A stretch of 64,000 bases of DNA from Anas platyrhynchos. Its lineage: Eukaryota > Chordata > Aves > Anseriformes > Anatidae. Made by a program: the position numbers and the translations under genes. Position 1 is the first letter of the stretch; each line of letters opens with the position of its first letter. Shown piece by piece: positions 1 to 13,088 of this stretch. The stretch covers positions 18,499,501-18,563,500 of the forward strand of contig NC_092601.1 of assembly GCF_047663525.1 (NCBI RefSeq). The letters are read 5' to 3'. Under the pieces are notes generated by a model. It did no database searches. It saw only the letters and a list, made by a program, of their open reading frames with translations, and had not been told where the DNA came from.

Positions 1-3000
1 ACCTCCTCTCAAGGGGCTGAGCAGGGCTCGGGAGGCAAAGGGGCCACACGGCACACGTCTGGAGCTGAGCTGGAGCCGTGGCTCCTTCTCCTCCACCGCT
101 CGCTCAGCGCCTGCGCTGCCGTCCAAGCCTTCACCGCAACCGCTCCAACGGGTTCGCTTCAAAATACTGGCACGCGGCCACCTCTGGGGTGTAGCACAGC
201 CCCTGTTATTAAAATGTGTGACAGCAGCTCGAGATGGAAAGTGAAGTTGTACATTCTCCATCTGAAACTCCGTGAGGAATTTCAAGCAGGGGAATGCAAT
301 TTCCAGCCTGGAGGAGAGCCAGCAGCGCCAGGGCGAGATTTTTCTTAATATGGTTTTGCAAAACTTGAACGCAGAAAATTGCCCGTAGCTATAGCAATAC
401 CAGCGAGCTGGAGACGGCCCCGCTCGGGGAGCATTTACACAACAAAAACACCCCCAAAGCTGCCTCTCCTGTGCCACACTCCATGCCACCCGTTTGGTCC
501 CTTTAGCCCCTGAACGGGAACGCGGTGTTTATAGAGGGCAAATCTGGTGCTCGCAGCATGCCCAACACAGGAGGAGGGTTATCCCAAGCCCCTGGTGCTG
601 CCCCAGCTCCCTCCAACAGCCCAGGCTTCAGCTCTGTGTTTTTTCCTCCAAAATGGCCTTTGGGGTGGTGGCAGGGCAGGACGGGGGTCCCAGAGGGGTG
701 GCCCCATCCCCGGGTCCCCGCCGTGCCCGTGCCCGCCCAGGATCCGCCGCCCGCCCGCAGCAGCGCAGAGGCAGCTGGCTCCGGGCCATCCGTGGTTACA
801 AAAGGAGCCTGCCCCGTATTTCTGCTTTTGATTTAAATAATCCCAATAAGGGGATAAAGCAGCCAAAACCCACTGATTTTTTTAAAGCTTCAATTTAAGA
901 AATAATATATGTGAAATGTGTGAGTTTTATGAGAGTAGGCAGAGCTGTAGGGTATCAGACGCAGCCCTTCCTACCCAAACCTCTGTCCCCAGGACTCCAG
1001 CTATTAACTGTGCCATCCAGAGCCCTCAGACATCCTCCATGCAGCTTTCCAGCCCCATTTTCCTTCTCTTTTTTTTTTCCATGCAAAAACAAACTCGGTC
1101 TGACTGCAATTATTCCCTTATTGGTGCCCTCCTGGGCGAAGACACAGCAGTGACAACAGTTTGACATCACGCTGGAGCTGCAGAAATGTGGGGACTGGGG
1201 GAGGATAACACACAAAGGTGCTTTTTCTGTTTGATTTGCTGTTCCCCAGCATCTGGTGACACAGCTCTATGGGAGCAGGGGGATTTCTTTATCCTATAGG
1301 GATGTATGGGGCAATACTCCACCCCAAGGGAGCTGGCAGCTCACCAGAGGACCCGGCCATCACGCTGCTGGGACCCCCAGTGTGCCAAAAGGCCATTTCC
1401 AGCTGAGAAAGTTACCTCTTGACGATGCCATGTAGCCAGACCATGAAATATCACTGTATTTGCAGGGGAAATATTGCTGCAGCCAAAGCTGATGGTGCAG
1501 GAGCGCATCCAACTGCAGCCTGGGAACGCAGCAGGACCTTCGGTGTGGTGTCTGGGGATGCTGGTGGGGCATTACAGGATGTCTGCAGCCCAGAGAGCTT
1601 GGGGACAAGGCAGGCTCGGTGCTGGGATGGCAGCAAAGTCCCCATGGGTCTCCCAGAGCCACAACTTGTGGGAGAGCCCATGGTGCCTCTGCCTTTCCTG
1701 GGCAGGGAGGAAGCGAGGCTGGCACGGGGTGAGGCTCAGCCCCCACCGTCAGCCCCTTGTTAGCAGCTTCCAGCCCCCCTGTTCCCCCCCCCGCTGTTAT
1801 TTCTGCCTGGCTGCTGTGTCAGCCCGCACGGTGAGCGGCTGCTGACTGGCCGGGGGTATCTCGACAACTGCTTACCTGCTCTTTATGAGCTTAATAACTC
1901 AGCGGAACCATAATTATGTGTTCATTGCCGATCTCATTTAGAGTTAATTACATGCCAGATAGATGTATCTCTGATGTGCTTGGAAGCATCCCAACCACGG
2001 CTCTCAGCAGCCATCGATCTGCACTCGAGCACAGGTACTCCTTCTGTTTCAGCACCCGGAGCTTGTCGCAGGTCTGCACCAGCGGCATCACCCCTTTTGG
2101 TCCGGGGGGAGATGCAGCAGGAATTGGGCTCTGGGCAGCCCCAAACCCAGCACTTCTGGAAGCAACTTGGGCAGGATGGGAGGGCTGGATCCCACACGGG
2201 CACCTCCGTGCCATAAAATACCAGCAAAGCTTGTTGTCTTGGGGGTAGAGCTGGAGGACTGCGCCCTCACCACCTGCAAAATCACCCCGTGGGTGCGCAG
2301 AGCAGCTTTCCATCAAGAAACCTTTGCTCGCACCAAGCCCCAGCTGGTGCGCCCCACACCGCTGTGCCCAGCCACAAACTTTACAAGTTTCCTCTTTTTT
2401 TGAAATAAGTAAATAAATAAATAAATTTGCGGTGGGGGTTGTTTTGCTGTTCATCTTGAAACAAAACGTCACAAGGTGCAGATGGCCACATTTTACGAGT
2501 CTATGAAACTCTGGCATGCCCACTGCTAATTCCTTGCGCAGGTGGGGGGTAGCTTTCATTTGGCTCCAATTCAGCCAAATTTCCAGTGGCCAAGCAGAGA
2601 GGAAGGTGTGGGATCAACAACGGCAACATCTGGAGCAGAGCCGAGCCATAACGAAACATGAAGCTTTAAAGAAATGTCTCGAATGCATCGAGGAGGAAAA
2701 GCGGTGCTGGAAGGATTCCCCGCTGTCAGCGAGGGGCAGGCAGCCTCCCCGGTGTCGTTTTGGGGTGCACATGCGCAGCCTTTGGAGACGGGCACAAAAC
2801 CAGTGTGGTGCAGGGGGAGGCAGCAGTACCCACTGGATTAAACCCTGGTGGCTGCACCCCCAGACCCAGCAGAACACTACGGGCAATGCAGATTGCAGAG
2901 CTTAATTTGAGAAAACCTAAACTTTGGTAGCTTTCCAGTAGTAGCAGAAGAAGCCAACTGAAATTTTGGGTCAGAAACCTGACTTTTAGCCCCCACTTTT

Positions 3001-6000
3001 ATCCCCTGGCAATACAGAGCCCGTTTCCCACCTCAGGAGTGTTTAAGCCCTGCAGGCGGGCGATGCGTTCTCTTTGTCCGTTCCCATTGCCTATTCCAGC
3101 CTTAATTCTGTAAACCCCCTACGACAGCAAAACGCTTTGCCATTAAGACCAGCTAATGAACACGTAATGAATCAGGTAATGAACACAACGATCTCATACC
3201 CTTGTTCCCTTCAATAGCCACATGCATCACGTGCATCCAGAATCACAGCCGCAGAAATCAAAGCCCGGGCAGTCGGCGGGTGGTGCCGGAGCTGTGGGAC
3301 AAGGGGAGAGCTCCAGGATTTTGGGTGTCACCTGGGAGTGACAAGACGCACGCAGAGAGGCACAGCAGGGAGCCCTGCTACCCACTGGGTGCGGAGGATG
3401 CGGGTCCCCGTGGGCTGCCCTGCCCTGCCCGGTGGGCGAGGGACGGTGCCGTGCGTCTCTCCCCATCTGCGGCGCACATGCTGGAGCAATCGGGCGGGGG
3501 GGGGAGGGCTGGAAAGGCTCCAAATAAAAGAGGGCGCAGGGTACGCCTGCGCTCCCGCTGCCCCGGGCTGCAATACCTTTCACACCAATAAAGTGCAGGT
3601 GCTGGGGGATTGCGTGCGCCTGCCTGCGCGCCTTAATAGCGTTTGGATCATGCCTCCGGTGCCCGGCCCCCTCCCGCCTCACACGTGGTGAGAAAAGGCT
3701 TGGAAAAGGCTCTGTTTGGAGACAAAAGCCTCTCGGTGAGGATCCCCTTTCCTGGTGACAGTGGGCATCTGGTTCCTATAGCGCAGGCACCCACATGTGC
3801 TGCCTGACCCCACGGGCCCCCCTCTTCCCTCCCCGTGACTCAGGTTAGCGCACGGCGCTTCGCGGCCCCGCTGGGAAGGAGCGGGGCTTTGTCTGGAGCC
3901 GGGCCGACGACAGGAGCTTTCAGGGAAATCACCCAGGCCCTGGCGTGTCTGGGAGAAATGGAGCCGGGCCGGAGCTGCCGGTAACCTGAGGCTCGTCAGA
4001 GTGAGCGGGCGGGGGCAGCAGGGGGGCTCTGCTCCGCAGGCACCCCCAGGAGTATGGGACTGCTGGAACAGCATCGCCCTGTGCAGGCTCCTGGTACCAA
4101 ACAGCATCCCCCAGTAGGCTGCAAAGATTTACCTGGTTATCTGGGTGCTCCCCTGAGGAGTGGCTTGTGTTGGAGGGGGTGCAGGAGCATCCCCGAGTGG
4201 CTCGTTGCTGCCTGCGGCTGATGGCACGATGAAGCCCGTGGGTGGAAAACTGTGCATGGCCCTGCCCTGGGTCTCCCCCATCACCCCACTCACCTCCTGA
4301 GCATGGCTAAAACCAACAAGAGAGCCTAAAATCTGAAATGCTGGCAGTGGGTTTTAGCATCACACCGTGGGGAAGAAGCCTGGACACACGGCTGGCCAGC
4401 ACCCCCTTCCCTGCGCCTGGGGCTGGGTCCCTGCAGCGGCACCAGGAGGGGACCAGAGCAGCCCAGCACTGGGAGCAGTGTGTCCCCGTGCTGCTTCTGC
4501 ATCCCAGGCTGCCAGGATGGGGCCAGAGAGCAGGACAGATGGGATGTGCAGCCCAGGGAAGTGGTGAGCTGCCTGGTGAGCTGGTGAAGCCTCTGCTCAG
4601 TTCCAATACCAGCCCCATAACCCAGGGCTGAGCAAGCAGTGGTGCAGGGGATCATCCAGCTCAGCTTTGCAGCTGGCTCTAAGGCATCCCAGAGTGGTAA
4701 AATCAAACCCAAAACACCACTGGGATGGCAAGAAGGAGCCATCTCCAAGGCCTCTGCAGAATCTCCATGCTCCATATCACTGTACAGAGGGAGATGGATG
4801 GAGATTTCAAGGTACTGGGTGGGAACAGACCCGATGATCCCATAACCCTGGGGCAGAGGGACAGTTCTGCTCCCTGGGCATCAAGAGCAGCGCCCACAGG
4901 GTAGCACTGACCTGCCTGGGCACAGTGGGGACCAGAGGGCACCCCAGTGTGGGGAGCCCCAGCTCCTCTCAGCCGCCCCCGCAGCAGGGCCAGCCCGTGA
5001 GAGCCGCCATCCCCGGGCTCATGTGGATGCCCCCTGGTCATTTTTAACCTCAGATCTTTGGCATTATTAACAACATACGTGTGGGGCTCGCTTACCCTAT
5101 GGGATAACATCTGGGGGTTATTCATCACGGCCACCGCAGGCTGCAGCCCCCCGCGCTCCCCGCGGAGCGGGATGGGTCACATCTGAACACCAAGCCGCTT
5201 GATGTGGAGTCATTAGCATGCACAGACTTCCAGCCCAATTACTTGACAGATGAAATCAAGATCCGTTGGCCTTATTGTTTGCATCTGGAGGGCCGCATCC
5301 GCGCACACTCCTCCTTCCTCCGGCCCGGCCCCGCTCCCAGCCTGCACCGGCGCTCGCTTCATCTGGAGGTCGTTTAGCGCCGCTGCGCACATGGGAACGT
5401 ACCGAACACACCATAACAACGTCAGCCCGACACAACGGCAGCTACCCACAGCACCTTCAGAGAAGGAAAAATACCCCACGGCCTGCCCCTTCCTCCTCTG
5501 CCCCTTCCTCCTTCCTCCCACCAGCGCGTCTCGCTGGAGGAGCTTTGCTCCATCGGTGAGCGCACAACGAAGCCGCCGTGGATCAGTTCGGGGCTGTCCA
5601 TAGCTCGAGCTTCGCAGCCAAGCCGCTGCTGTTCTGCTGATGGATTTTCCACAGAGGAACAATTCAACCTCATTTCTACCCATTAACACAATCAACAGCG
5701 TTGAGCTTGCTGTAAAAGCAAACCCTAACGGCGCATCGGAACTATTTGAGGAGCTGGAGGCAGCAGGCAGCTGTAGGAGCATGGGGAGCACCCAGCAGTG
5801 TGCCAGCTCAAGCAGAAAGCCCCAAATCCCAGTAATTACGGCCAAGAAATGCTGGTGTGGGACTGGGATTGCCAGCACCCTTTGCACCTTGCTTCAGCTG
5901 CACCCCCAGGGCCTCTCCTTGTGCTGTTAATTGGACAAGAAAGAAATTCATCACGTATTTCCTCCCATGTTTGGTGCTCTGGAGGGCCAATGCTTTGGGG

Positions 6001-6500
6001 GGGGAGCCCCTGTGTGGCTGCGGGATGGGAACCTGTGGGATGGGAAGCTGCAGCCCTTTCGGGGCACTGCTCGCCCCTCCAGGTGTCAAACCATCCTGCT
6101 GGCACCCCGGGGCCTGCCAGCACGCAGCACATTGCTGCGGGGACAGCTGTGGCTGCCTGGCCCTGCCTTCAGACACCAGGAAACAGCATGCTGCAGGGGG
6201 CTCGGGGTGGAAACTGCATGGAGTGTGGGCAGGAGGGCGGGGAGGGACAGCGGGGAGCGGATGCGCAGAGGCGTGGGGCTCCGGATGGCTCCCGTGGGGC
6301 TGGGAAGGAACGACATCCCCAGCTGCTGTAGGGCACCCCAGGAGCCACCTGGCACCTCCCCAGTGGAGGAGCCGGTGACCCCAGCACGGTGCCTGTCTGG
6401 TCCCCGGGCCAGCACGGAGCCGCAGCGGGGATGAGTGGCTGTGCTGGAGGCAGCACTGAGCGGCAGGAGGAATTCGGGTTTCTTTTTTCCCCTGTAACCC
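1..6500. other. Gene-free GC-rich non-coding stretch
   Basis: I see no gene here. The open frames are short, overlap on both strands and resemble no family I know. The sequence is GC-rich with a few AT-rich patches, for example around 1,860-1,990 and 3,120-3,200. HS3ST6, which lies beyond MSRB1 in human, was looked for through its large sulfotransferase exon and was not seen. Confidence 0.6.
2403..2428. repeat. Short (AAAT)n microsatellite
   Basis: About five AAAT/AAGT units in a row, ending in AAATTTG. It is a simple repeat in non-coding DNA with no feature attached. Confidence 0.8.
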
Positions 6501-7029
6501 ATCTGTGCTTAATTTCTTTGGGGGTTTCACTCCAAATTCTTCAGATTCTATAGCAAATGCTTTGCGGTGCTCGGTTCAGCTCGCCTCCGTGGCTGCCCGG
6601 CCTGGGGCTGCCTGCAGCCAAAGCAGAGGGAAGGGAAAGCACTGACCCTACAAATCCCCCGACACAAACCCGATGCCCAGCCAGCACCTCCAGCAGCAGC
6701 CCAGAGGCAGCAAGAGCCCTTTCTGGGGATGTGACAGCAGGGGACAACGCAGCAGGGGACCACATGTGGCTGGGGACCACATGGCGCATCACCGCCCCCA
6801 GCTCTGTTTCCAGCCCCCCACCCATCCCTGCGTGCTGTGCTCCACGCAGGGAGCAGAGGAACCCAAACCCTTGCTGATTTCTGCAGACACCTGGACTAAG
6901 CAGTGCCCGTCCTGCCCAGGGGATGAGGCACAGCCCTGCTCCCACCGTGCATCCCGGCACCTCCTGCAGACCAGAGCTATGGAAACAGGAGGCGGCTGGA
7001 GGCAGCTGTCAGCCTGGCGAGAGCGCTGA

Positions 7030-7270
7030 CGGGAGGTGTTTCTGTTTGCTCCTATCATTTGTAGCAACAAATCACTTGTTTTGCCCTAATTTTGCAATTA
7101 CAGACTGGTAGCTCTGGGCTACAGGCACATGCAAATGCCTCAGTCTGGGGAGCAGAGCTGTGCGGCGCGCGCCGCGCTCGTAGGGAACGGCAGCAGCGTG
7201 GCAGCACCGCAGTCACTGCTAATTAGCCGCTAATTTTACAGACTTCTTTATGGCTTTGCAGTCGTTTACC
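7030..7270. promoter_or_regulatory. Candidate conserved non-coding element, AT-rich island
   Basis: Two AT-rich blocks in GC-rich surroundings carry homeodomain-type cores: CCTAATTTTGCAATTACAG near 7,085 and CTAATTAGCCGCTAATTTT near 7,218. There is an octamer-like ATGCAAAT at about 7,129. No coding frame explains the block. The enhancer reading is inference only; its target gene is unknown. Confidence 0.35.
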
Positions 7271-7689
7271 CTTCCCAGTGGGCTGGAGCCCTGCAGCCAG
7301 AGCTGCCAGCAGGGCACTGGTGTGGCTCTGCCGCTTCTCCCCAGGGACAGCACAGCGGCGGCGCTGGGGCAGGGATGGGCGCCAGCTCCAGCCCCATTCC
7401 TAGGCACTGGGGACAGCCAAGGAAAAATGCCTGAACCCAGTGGAGGCCACGCTCAGGGTGGTGACAGCTCCCACGGGCACTGCCCTGGTTTGGGGAGAGG
7501 GATCGGGAAGCACTTCTCTCCGCTGCTGTGCAGAGGAGAAATTCAGATCCTGCACAATCCCGGGTAAAAACGATCCCGCGCCACGAGACCGGCCCACGCC
7601 CGACTACAGGTTCAATCTAGGCACAGTTCTGAAGATTTAAGTGGTGTCTTGGCTTGACGCGGGCTGTCTGCAAGAGTAAGTTTCCTCCC

Positions 7690-8345
7690 CAGAGCACACA
7701 TCCAAACCTCTGTTTTGATAAGTATCAGGATACCGTGCTGGCCTCAAATGGAGAAATTAAACGAATACCTTGCATTTTTTGGCGACTCACACACGTGAGC
7801 AGCTGTAATTGAAGACACGACCTGTCTCGCCCTTCAGCATGTATTGGCAAATTACAGCTTTTCATTATTTTCCTCTGTTTCATCTATACCCGGGCAGAGA
7901 TGTTCATCTAAACCCAGCTAAAACCTGCACCCTGGATGGGATGGGGGCACAGGGCTGCACGCCTGCCTGGGCAGCTGCTCCCATGCAGAGCAAGCTGCAC
8001 TTACCCTGGATCAACACCAATCATGGGTCTGGGGATTGAATTTTTGCATTTTCATTGCCCCTCGGGTGCCATTTGCAGCAGTTGTTCCCTACAGCGTGGT
8101 GGACCAGCGGGCAGTGCATCGTGCTGTGCCCACTTACTGCACCTCCGTGCTGCGTGGGGGCTGCGCAGGAAGAGCGAACAACCTTCAGCATTGCGTCTGA
8201 GGAGCCATCAGTTAAATGAGCTATTTTAATTAAGTGCAATCTAAGTTATGCGGTAATGTCAGGAGGGATGATAGAAAACACTCCACTTGGCCTAGTGAGC
8301 AGCGGAGGATGTATTTCATGAGCTTCATTAGCCCCTGACCCGCCA
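7690..8345. promoter_or_regulatory. Candidate conserved non-coding elements
   Basis: Two AT-rich patches, about 7,690-7,870 and 8,200-8,345, flank a GC-rich spacer. The second contains TTTTAATTAAGTGCAATC near 8,223 and a run of ATTAGC/CATTAG-type cores. No coding signal was found. The base composition and dense homeodomain-like sites are what suggest regulatory function. Confidence 0.33.
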
Positions 8346-8689
8346 CCGACCTCGCCCCGTGCGCACGTTTGCACGCTCGCGTGCACGCTGCGCCCACAAA
8401 CCCCGCTCAGCTCGAGGCAGACCCCATTCAAAAAAAAAGATCATCCACCCGATTTCTGCCCCTCCAACCGAGGTGGGTGGGTAGGAAGCACCACAGTTGG
8501 GGTTAACCGCTCCGGACGGACAGCAGGGAGCATGCTGTGCCGGGACGGACGGACAGACGGACACGGGACGTGGCCACGAGAAGCAGGGCAGCAGCTCACC
8601 TGCTCCGGCGCTGCCGAGAGCTTCCCAAGCACTTCATCCCCCGCCGGAGCCTAGATGCTGGGCCTGCCAGAGCCAGTGGCTTAGATTAG

Positions 8690-9330
8690 TCTGAGCTTAA
8701 CTGGTTTGATCTCTTACTTTGAATTTTATGGCTGCGAGGTTTTTAAAGCTCGGCGGAGTTAATTTCCAGCAGAACTGTCGTGCTGCTGGCAGGCACCGCC
8801 GTGGCCATAAAATACCATCCCCGACTCAAGACGTCAGAGGGGAACAAAGATAGACCGTGATGCGGAAAAGATGCACACATTTAAAATAATCTCCGAAGAA
8901 TGCAGCACAGCCCTGAAGACACATGTCGGCAGCTCTCTCCCGAGCTGATCGTTTCCTCTTTAAATAGACTGCGCTGCTGATTCCTCCTGGTGGCTTTCCA
9001 GTCCCTATTTCTCATCCAATGCTGGTGCAGTTTACAGTCCCCGTATTCCAAAGGCCCAGAGGAAGACCCCTTGATGGGTGCCCACTCGGAGGTGGCCTCC
9101 GCACCCGAAGCAAGCGCCCACGGCCCTGGAGACGATGTGGGGTTTGCAGAAATTCTTGGCAGTCCTCCCACAGCTTCCCCTCTCCTGAAATTAAAGGATA
9201 GAGCTGCAGCAAGCCCTCCATCTAAATTAAAACGAGCTATATTTACTGTTCATACTAATTGAATTATATTAACTCCAAGCTAGATGATAAGCAGAGCCGT
9301 CCCTCGCAGTTCCTGGTCTTAATATGTTTT
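8690..9330. promoter_or_regulatory. Candidate conserved non-coding elements
   Basis: AT-rich patches at about 8,690-8,780 and 9,220-9,330 contain TTAATTTCC and AATTGAATTATATTAAC respectively. The sequence between them is mixed in composition. No open frame resembles a protein family. Regulatory function is inferred from composition alone. Confidence 0.3.
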
Positions 9331-9689
9331 GCATTCAGACAAATGCACACCAGTGTGTCATCGTGTTCAAAGCAGAGGAATTTGGTCCTGGGCTATTTTC
9401 CTGCTGCTTTGACAAGGTCGACCAGGAACTTGTTTTCTTTTTTTTTTTCCTGTAGGCTTGATTGCACAGTGCAAAAGTGTTGGTGAGTTCAATGCAAGCC
9501 CTGCAAACCCCTGTGGGGTGGCACAGGCACAGGGTGCCCTGTCCCGGTGCCATCCCCAATGTCCCTGCCAGGGAAAGGCAGCACACAGCCAGGAAGGGAG
9601 GGATGCTGCTGTCCCCATCCCACAGCAACCCCCAAAGCTGGGGCAGGGCACCACAAACTGATAGGACAGAGATATCAGGGGGAAAAGAA

Positions 9690-10130
9690 AACATGCTATC
9701 AGCCTAATGCCATCAAGATGAACGTAATTCGAAAAACTCGGTCAGGAGGCTTCAATAAGCCCAAAGGGCCCTGCCAAGAGTCGCACTTCCTATATCGAAG
9801 TGCATAAAAGCTAGACATGTAAAACACGGGGAAAGCTCTGTCAGGGTAGGCCAGTGCCAGCCAGCAAATATGTAACAGTGGGAACATGAAATATTAATCA
9901 CTGGTGCATAAAACAATGGGAAAAACCTGCCTTTTCAGGCAGCCATCAATCCTCGCTCAGCAGGGAACATCAAGGGACGCTAATACCATACAGGTTCTGC
10001 TTAAATATTTGCCTTCCTTAATGCTCACGCAAGAAGCATTTGCTTTGAAGTTGAAAATAGACTGTAAATGTCTTTTGTGTGAGATGAAACATGATAAGAC
10101 ATGAAACTAGGAGGCTAAACTGTAGTTAAT
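9690..10130. promoter_or_regulatory. Candidate conserved non-coding element
   Basis: A 440-bp AT-rich block with few CpGs lies between GC-rich flanks. It has no recognisable coding frame, no repeat signature that I know and no splice-bounded exon. It may be regulatory DNA; this rests on composition only. Confidence 0.28.
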
Positions 10131-10909
10131 CACGGTGGTTTTACAAGCAACAAATCATTACTGCAGACAGCGAAGCGCAGCGCTTAGAAGCGGCCGGGCA
10201 GAGGGGAGAGCCTGGCGTGGGCATCGGCGGCTCTGGGGCATGGCACATTTGGGGCACGGCACATTTAGGGCACCTGAAATGCCACAGGAGCCCTGTGTCC
10301 CCCAGGGGACACCCAGACCTCATCCTGCTGTGTCCGAGGCGTCTCCATGGGTCCCCAGTGCCGCTGACGTCCAGCATGCCCCGCAAAGCAGCAGGAGCAT
10401 GACTGCCTTCATGTTTTCAGGCAAAAGGCAAATTTCTCAGTGGGCTGAGGTCACCGAGGGGCTTGGAATCTGCTGCCGAAAGCGGCGGCTGTGGGGCTGT
10501 GCCAGACCCTGTGCCAGGGGGAGGTTTGCTCCGAGCTCCCCCAGGCAGCGCTGGAGTGATGCTGGCGCATCCCGGAGCCGCTTTCCTGGGCACCTTGGGG
10601 TGGGTTCCTCCAGCAGCTCCATGGGGGGACACGGGGACACCCACAGCTCCCCTGCACCCCCACGGCCCTGCTGTGAGCTGGGATGGACATGGCCCAGCCT
10701 GGGCAGCCTCTGTGGGAAAAGGCACCCCTCTGTGGGGAAAGGCATCCCAAAAAAACACATGCGCTTGGGATGCGGACAGAGCCCAGGGACCTTTGGGTGC
10801 TCTGTGGGAAAAGCAAGCAGAGGCGGAGGCACAGGAGCGAACAGGACGAGCGGCAGCCCCATCACCGCATCCTGGCACAGCCGGCAGCACACACAGCATC
10901 CCGGGACAG

Positions 10910-11380
10910 GTATTTCACACATCAAAAACGCAGCTTATGATTAGAAGCGATGTGCACTTGGGAGCGTGAGATAAGACCCCAGAGCAAGCGTATAAGTATG
11001 ACTGATTAGCAAATAAACTCTCGCTAATTGCCTTAAAAAGTCAGATCTCAGCAGCCAGGCAAGAAGAAAAAAAAAATGATTTAAATTTTCCTCGGGCTAA
11101 ACATTTTTCCGTCGAGCTCAGACTCGCTCCGAGTGTTTCCAGTCATTATCTCCCTAATTAACGCGCACCGCAAACTGAAAACAAATTTCCTCACCTCGTG
11201 GCTGGGGAAGGTTCACTGGGATTAAGCAAACTCCACGAAATCGGTCAGCGATTCCCTCCCACTGGGTGAGCGACGGCTGCCGGGTGGGAGGCAGCCCGGA
11301 ATAAAGATAGATGAAGTTATTAGCAGCGAACGAAGTGAAATAAGCCTTTAATTTCCCCCAGCTGTTGCTGGCTGTGCCCT
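10910..11380. promoter_or_regulatory. Candidate conserved non-coding element rich in TAAT cores
   Basis: AT-rich block with ACTGATTAGCAAATAAAC near 11,000, GCTAATTGCC near 11,024, CCCTAATTAACGCG near 11,153 and further AATTT/TTAAAT clusters. The dense homeodomain-type cores beside intact CpGs look like constrained developmental enhancer sequence. No gene lies within it. Confidence 0.4.
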
Positions 11381-11479
11381 ATTGACAGGTGTGCTCTTGG
11401 GATGGGGGCAAGCAGGCGAGCTGGCGGGGGGCACCTCGGCTCCTTACAGCCCCCTGCGTGCCAGGGAAACCAGCAGGGT

Positions 11480-12280
11480 GCACGTTTTTTTTTTTTTAAA
11501 TTCCCATATCTTTATTTTCTGCCATTGACATAAAACCAGCTCCAGCCCTTGCTGCAGTTTTATGGCCCCGCAAGGAATTGGAACAATTCTTATTAAATGG
11601 TGTTCCTAAGCGCCTGCAGAGCGTGGTACCCAGTGGGCTGGGCAGGGATGGCGACCCTACAAAGGATTGGGATTGCAGGGGCAACCCGAACCTGGCCTTG
11701 GCCCCCCCAGCAGCACTCAGCCCTTCCACCTGGTAGCGGCCAAATTGAAATAAAACTGAAAATTTAAGGTAAAAGAAACCCGTTGCAGGTGGAGGGCTCC
11801 CTGGGCAGCCTGCTTGTTCTTCCTGTGGCACTTGCTCGCAGGAATAATGGTAATTAGAGCTCCCTAATGCCTCCAGGTCATCTTCTTTTTCCTCGCATAA
11901 CGCAATTTCTATAGGGCTTGTCGTCTTTATTAGGGGAATTAATCTGAATCTCGCTGGGCTCTGGCCGCTCGGCTCTCCACCGGAGCCATGCCGAGGAGGG
12001 TCAAAGAGGCAGGTCCACCTCATGTCATGCAAATAAAAAAATTAAAAAAATTAAAAAGCGAGGTCAGCTGGAGGCTACGGGGGAGGAAATTAATGATTTT
12101 TTAAACAACCAGGGAAGTTTACGTCGGCCTGCTAACGTAATTCAATTTCTGTCTTCTGAGCCCTTTATGTCATTAAGCCCACGTCGCCAATACGGGGCCT
12201 CTTTTGCCCAACTAAGCAAAATCTTCCTATTAAGCCAGAATTGACATTAGCGCAATAATAAAATTAGGATTAATGACGGG
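11480..12280. promoter_or_regulatory. Candidate conserved non-coding element cluster
   Basis: An 800-bp stretch opens with a T-run near 11,485 and continues with many ATTA, AATTA and CATTAA cores, including GTAATTCAATTTC near 12,138 and AATTAGGATTAATGACGG near 12,262. It ends abruptly at a very GC-rich segment at about 12,280. No coding signal was found. Enhancer function is inference. Confidence 0.4.
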
Positions 12281-12539
12281 GGAAGGGCTGCTCCGGGCCA
12301 GCCATGCAGGCAGGGCCGGCCGGGGCTGAGCCCCTCGCTGCGGGGCCGGGGGATCCGGGGTGCCCAGGGGAGCTGGGGAGGCTCGGGGGGGGGGGATCTG
12401 CCCCCGGTGGGCTGCATCCTGCACCCACAGCACTGCCTGAAGCCTTCGAGCCTCCCGTGCCAGGCTGTGGCATCAGCAGCTGTAGGCACAGGTTGGAAAA
12501 GCATCTCATCCCTGGGAGGGCATCCTGGGCTTTTTGGTT

Positions 12540-12895
12540 TTGTTTTCATTTTTTTCTCCTTTTTTCCCCTTTTTTTTCTTTTTCTCTTCCCTTTATTTTT
12601 TCCTTCCCCCCACCTTTTTTTCCTTTTTCCCCTTTTTCTTATGTTTTCCTCTTTCCCCTCTTTTTTCCTTTTTTAATTTTTTCCTTTTTTCTTTTTTCCC
12701 TTTTTTCTTTTTTCCTTTTCCCCCTTTTTCTTTTTTCTTTTTCCCTTTTTTCTCCCCTTTTTTCCTTTTTGTTTTCCTTTTTTTTCCATTTTTCCCCCTT
12801 TTTCATTTTTTTCCCTTTTTTCTATTTTTTCCCTTTTTCTTTTTTTTTTCCTTTTTTTTCCCCACTTCTTTTCCTTTTTCTTTTTTTTTTTTTTG
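12540..12895. repeat. Polypyrimidine tract, T(n)C(n), about 355 bp
   Basis: The plus strand is almost purely T and C for about 355 bp, as irregular alternations of T-runs and short C-runs, with only a few A or G bases. The long open frames here, Phe/Ser/Pro-rich on plus and Lys/Glu/Gly-rich on minus, are artefacts of the composition. Such mirror-like polypurine/polypyrimidine DNA can form triplex (H-DNA). Confidence 0.9.
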
Positions 12896-13039
12896 TGTCC
12901 CTCCCGCTTGCTCGAGGGCAACACCCGCTGCTTGCCCTCTGCTCGTGCCCTGAGGGAAGCCCGGGGCGAGGATCCAGCCTTCAGCAGAGGCTTGGGAACA
13001 CCGCGGGCACCCTCCCGCGGCCGCTCCCCGAACTGCAGG

Positions 13040-13088
13040 CAATCCGAATTACAGTCACTCCGAATTAGTCAATCCGAATTACAGCGAG
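13040..13088. repeat. Short tandem repeat with 30-bp period
   Basis: CAATCCGAATTACAG occurs at 13,040 and again at 13,070. The core TCCGAATTA occurs three times, at 13,043, 13,059 and 13,073. It lies between GC-rich sequence and another TAATTA-containing patch at 13,205-13,270. Function is unknown. Confidence 0.7.

Noticed and set aside
12304-13068. A 254-residue frame on plus, and lysine-rich frames on minus, across the pyrimidine tract
   Set aside because: They are Phe/Ser/Pro and Lys/Glu/Gly low-complexity products of the T/C tract, with no family resemblance or splice context.
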